The notes beneath the pieces are model-generated. The model made no database searches. It saw only the letters and a program-made list of their open reading frames with translations, and was not told the DNA's origin. Below are positions 5,375 to 7,552 of a stretch of 7,552 bases of DNA, piece after piece (the first letter of the stretch is position 1; each line of letters opens with the position of its first letter). The position numbers were made by a program, and so were the translations under genes. The stretch is taken from NCBI GenBank assembly GCA_025929595.1, contig JAICQA010000127.1, forward strand, positions 1-7,552, in the 5' to 3' direction. This stretch comes from Xanthobacteraceae bacterium. Lineage in GTDB: Bacteria > Pseudomonadota > Alphaproteobacteria > Rhizobiales > Xanthobacteraceae.

Positions 5375-7552
5375 AGAACCGCCCGTGGCAGTGCTTGTAT
5401 TTCTTGCCTGAGCCGCAGGGGCAGGCTTCGTTGCGTCCGACCTTGCCCCAGGTCGCGGGGCTGCCCGGATCGCGGTCGGCGGGAGCCACCTCGTCGTCGG
5501 AGGCCAGCGCGACATTGGCCATTGCCATATCGTCCTCGCCGGTGGCGGGATTGATGTGGTGCGCTTCCATCGGCGGAAGCTCCTGCATCTGCTGCTGCGC
5601 CTGGCTCACAATCTCGACGCGCATCAGTTGCGCCGTCACGCCCTCGCGCAGGCGGTTGAGCAGCGTGTCGAACAGCTGAAAGGCCTCGGACTTGTACTCG
5701 TTCAGCGGGTCGCGCTGGGCGTAGCCGCGAAAGCCGACGACCTGTCGCAGATGGTCGAGCATCACGAGATGCTCGCGCCAGAGATGATCGAGCGTCTGAA
5801 GCAGGACGGACTTCTCGACGTAGCGCATGATCTCGGCGCCGTATTTGGCAACCTTGCCGGCCATGACTTCGTCGGCCTGCCGCGTGATGCGCTCGCGCAC
5901 TTCTTCGTCGGCAATGCCCTCTTCCTTGGCCCAGTCGTCGACGGGCAGATCGAGGCCGAGCACGTTTTTCACGGCCTCTTTCAGGCCCGCCGCGTCCCAT
6001 TGCTCCGGATAGGCGTTCTCGGGGATATGCTTGGCGACCAGATCGCCGACCACCGAATGGCGCATGTCGCCAACGGTCTCGGCGACGTCCTCGTCGCGCA
6101 TCAGCTCGATGCGCTGCTCGAAGATGACCTTGCGCTGGTCGTTCATCACGTCGTCGTATTTCAGCAGGTTCTTGCGGATGTCGAAGTTGCGCGCTTCGAC
6201 CTTCTGCTGCGCCTTTTCAAGCGCCTTGTTGATCCACGGATGGACGATGGCCTCGCCTTCCTGGAGGCCGAGCTTCGTCAGCATGCCGCCGAGCTGGTCG
6301 GAGCCGAAGATGCGCATCAGGTCGTCTTCGAGCGACAGGAAGAACTTCGAGGTGCCCGGATCGCCCTGACGGCCGGAACGGCCGCGCAACTGATTGTCGA
6401 TGCGCCGCGCTTCATGACGCTCGGTGCCGAGTACGAACAGGCCGCCGGCGGAGAGCGCCTTCTCCTTCAGGCGCGCGACTTCCTCGCGGATTTCCTTTTC
6501 CTTCCCGGCGCGGGCCGGACCCGCTTCCATGTCGCCGAGTTCCTGGCGCACGCGCATATCGGCGTTGCCGCCGAGCTGAATGTCGGTGCCGCGGCCGGCC
6601 ATGTTGGTGGCGATGGTGACGGCCCCCGGCACGCCGGCCTGTGCGATGATGTAGGCTTCCTGCTCGTGATAGCGCGCGTTCAAGACCGCGAAGTCCTTCG
6701 ACATCTTTGCGCGGTCGTCGCCGGTATAAAGCCCGGCGAAAGCGTTGGCGTCCGAGAAGTCGTGCTGCTTCCAGCCTTCCTTCACGAGCATGTCGGCAAG
6801 CAACTCGGACTTCTCGATCGAGGTCGAGCCGACCAGCACGGGCTGGCCGCGCTCCTTGCAGTCCTGAATGAGCGCGATGATGGCGCGGTATTTCTCGGCG
6901 GCCGTGCGGTAGACCTCGTCGTCCTGGTCGTCGCGCGCCATCGGCCGGTTGGTCGGGATTTCGTTGACCTCGAGCCGGTAGATGTCGGCGAACTCGTCAG
7001 CCTCGGTCGAGGCGGTGCCGGTCATGCCGGCGAGCTTCTCGTAGAGCCGGAAATAGTTCTGGAAGGTGATCGAGGCGAGCGTCTGGTTCTCGGGCTGGAT
7101 CTGCACGCGCTCCTTGGCTTCGAGCGCCTGATGCAGGCCTTCGGAATAGCGCCGGCCCTGCATCATGCGGCCGGTGAACTCGTCGATGATAATGACTTCG
7201 CCGTTCTTGACGATGTAGTCCTTGTCGCGCTGGAACATCTTGTGCGCGCGCAAGGCCTGATTGACGTGATGGACGACGGAGACGTTCTCGATGTCGTAGA
7301 GCGACTCGCCCTTGAGCAGTCCCGCCTCGCGCAGCTTCTCCTCGAGAAACTCCATGCCGCTTTCGGTCAGCGTCACGGAGCGCACTTTCTCGTCGAGTTC
7401 GAAGTGCTCGGCGGAGAGCTTCGGGATGTAGGTGTCGATCGTGTTGTAGAAGTCGGAGCGGTCGTCGAGCGGTCCCGAGATGATGAGCGGCGTGCGCGCT
7501 TCGTCTACCAGGATGGAGTCGACTTCGTCGACGATGGCGTAGTGGTGCGGGC
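5373..7552 (-). CDS. secA: Protein translocase ATPase SecA, C-terminal three quarters (cut by right edge)
   Basis: SecA is the ATP-driven motor that pushes unfolded preproteins through SecYEG. The frame is open to the window edge, giving 725 residues; comparison with E. coli SecA suggests about 200 N-terminal residues, including Walker A, are missing. In visible numbering: Walker B region AIVDEVDSILVDEARTP at 5-21, the DEFTGRMMQGRRYSEGLHQ block from 123, MTGTAST at 176-182, VLVGSTSIEKSE at 238-249, NMAGRGTDIQLGGN at 316-329, and the arginine-finger motif QLRGRSGRQGDPG at 387-399. The helical scaffold and wing regions follow. The C-terminal zinc and SecB/ribosome-binding motif has C710, C712, C721 and H722 (CPCGSGKKYKHCH), which is intact. 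About 25 residues more than in E. coli lie between SIEKSE and VLNARYHEQEA. The GTG at 7383-7385 is an internal valine, not a start. Promoter and start lie outside the window. Confidence 0.98.
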   Translation of the reverse strand, partial: PHHYAIVDEVDSILVDEARTPLIISGPLDDRSDFYNTIDTYIPKLSAEHFELDEKVRSVTLTESGMEFLEEKLREAGLLKGESLYDIENVSVVHHVNQALRAHKMFQRDKDYIVKNGEVIIIDEFTGRMMQGRRYSEGLHQALEAKERVQIQPENQTLASITFQNYFRLYEKLAGMTGTASTEADEFADIYRLEVNEIPTNRPMARDDQDDEVYRTAAEKYRAIIALIQDCKERGQPVLVGSTSIEKSELLADMLVKEGWKQHDFSDANAFAGLYTGDDRAKMSKDFAVLNARYHEQEAYIIAQAGVPGAVTIATNMAGRGTDIQLGGNADMRVRQELGDMEAGPARAGKEKEIREEVARLKEKALSAGGLFVLGTERHEARRIDNQLRGRSGRQGDPGTSKFFLSLEDDLMRIFGSDQLGGMLTKLGLQEGEAIVHPWINKALEKAQQKVEARNFDIRKNLLKYDDVMNDQRKVIFEQRIELMRDEDVAETVGDMRHSVVGDLVAKHIPENAYPEQWDAAGLKEAVKNVLGLDLPVDDWAKEEGIADEEVRERITRQADEVMAGKVAKYGAEIMRYVEKSVLLQTLDHLWREHLVMLDHLRQVVGFRGYAQRDPLNEYKSEAFQLFDTLLNRLREGVTAQLMRVEIVSQAQQQMQELPPMEAHHINPATGEDDMAMANVALASDDEVAPADRDPGSPATWGKVGRNEACPCGSGKKYKHCHGRF

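Noticed and set aside
5353..6000. 215-codon minus-strand frame within the secA 3' end
   Set aside because: Same strand, different frame from an unmistakable SecA; Arg-rich and without domains.
7383..7385. GTG as the start of secA
   Set aside because: The frame continues upstream with the conserved SecA Walker B region to the window edge, so this is an internal valine and the gene is truncated by the window, not short.
1..7552. Mobile elements, CRISPR arrays, tRNA or rRNA genes, a dif site, toxin-antitoxin or defence genes
   Set aside because: I read both strands and found no transposase, terminal repeats, spaced direct repeats, RNA gene signature or dif-like 28-mer; the XerD recombinase here is the housekeeping type, not an integron or phage integrase.

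Overview
The window is high-GC chromosomal DNA that looks like an alphaproteobacterium, most likely a member of the Rhizobiales (Hyphomicrobiales). This rests on protein character (SecA with a 25-residue extra segment and a C-terminal SEC-C zinc motif, AccA, XerD), on GTG/ATG starts with 4-base overlaps, and on the grouping aroB-aroK / small membrane protein-xerD / accA, which I recall as a common arrangement in that order. The genus cannot be fixed from this window.

Layout, left to right. Bases 1-1083 (minus strand) carry the shikimate-pathway pair aroK-aroB, with the two genes overlapping in an ATGA. aroB is cut by the left edge. A 137-base divergent intergenic region (1084-1220) separates them from a plus-strand DUF1697-family gene (1221-1733). 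Next come a 47-residue single-span membrane protein gene (1806-1949) that overlaps the start of the tyrosine recombinase gene xerD (1946-2896) by 4 bases, and accA (2983-3936), the carboxyltransferase alpha subunit of acetyl-CoA carboxylase. A 108-base gap containing a TAATAT-centred imperfect palindrome leads to a lipoprotein with a YafK-type L,D-transpeptidase domain and a long Pro/Ala-rich tail (4045-5295). It converges on the 3' end of secA (minus strand, 5373 to beyond the right edge); the 77 bases between the two stops hold competing inverted repeats.

Most of this is housekeeping: aromatic amino acid precursors (AroB, AroK), fatty-acid synthesis (AccA), chromosome dimer resolution (XerD), protein export (SecA) and envelope peptidoglycan modification (the YafK-like protein). 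I see no mobile element, phage gene, CRISPR array, tRNA or rRNA, and no convincing new multi-gene system. The points most worth following up are the tiny membrane protein translationally coupled to xerD, the YafK-like lipoprotein with its disordered tail, and the extra segment in SecA nucleotide-binding domain 2.
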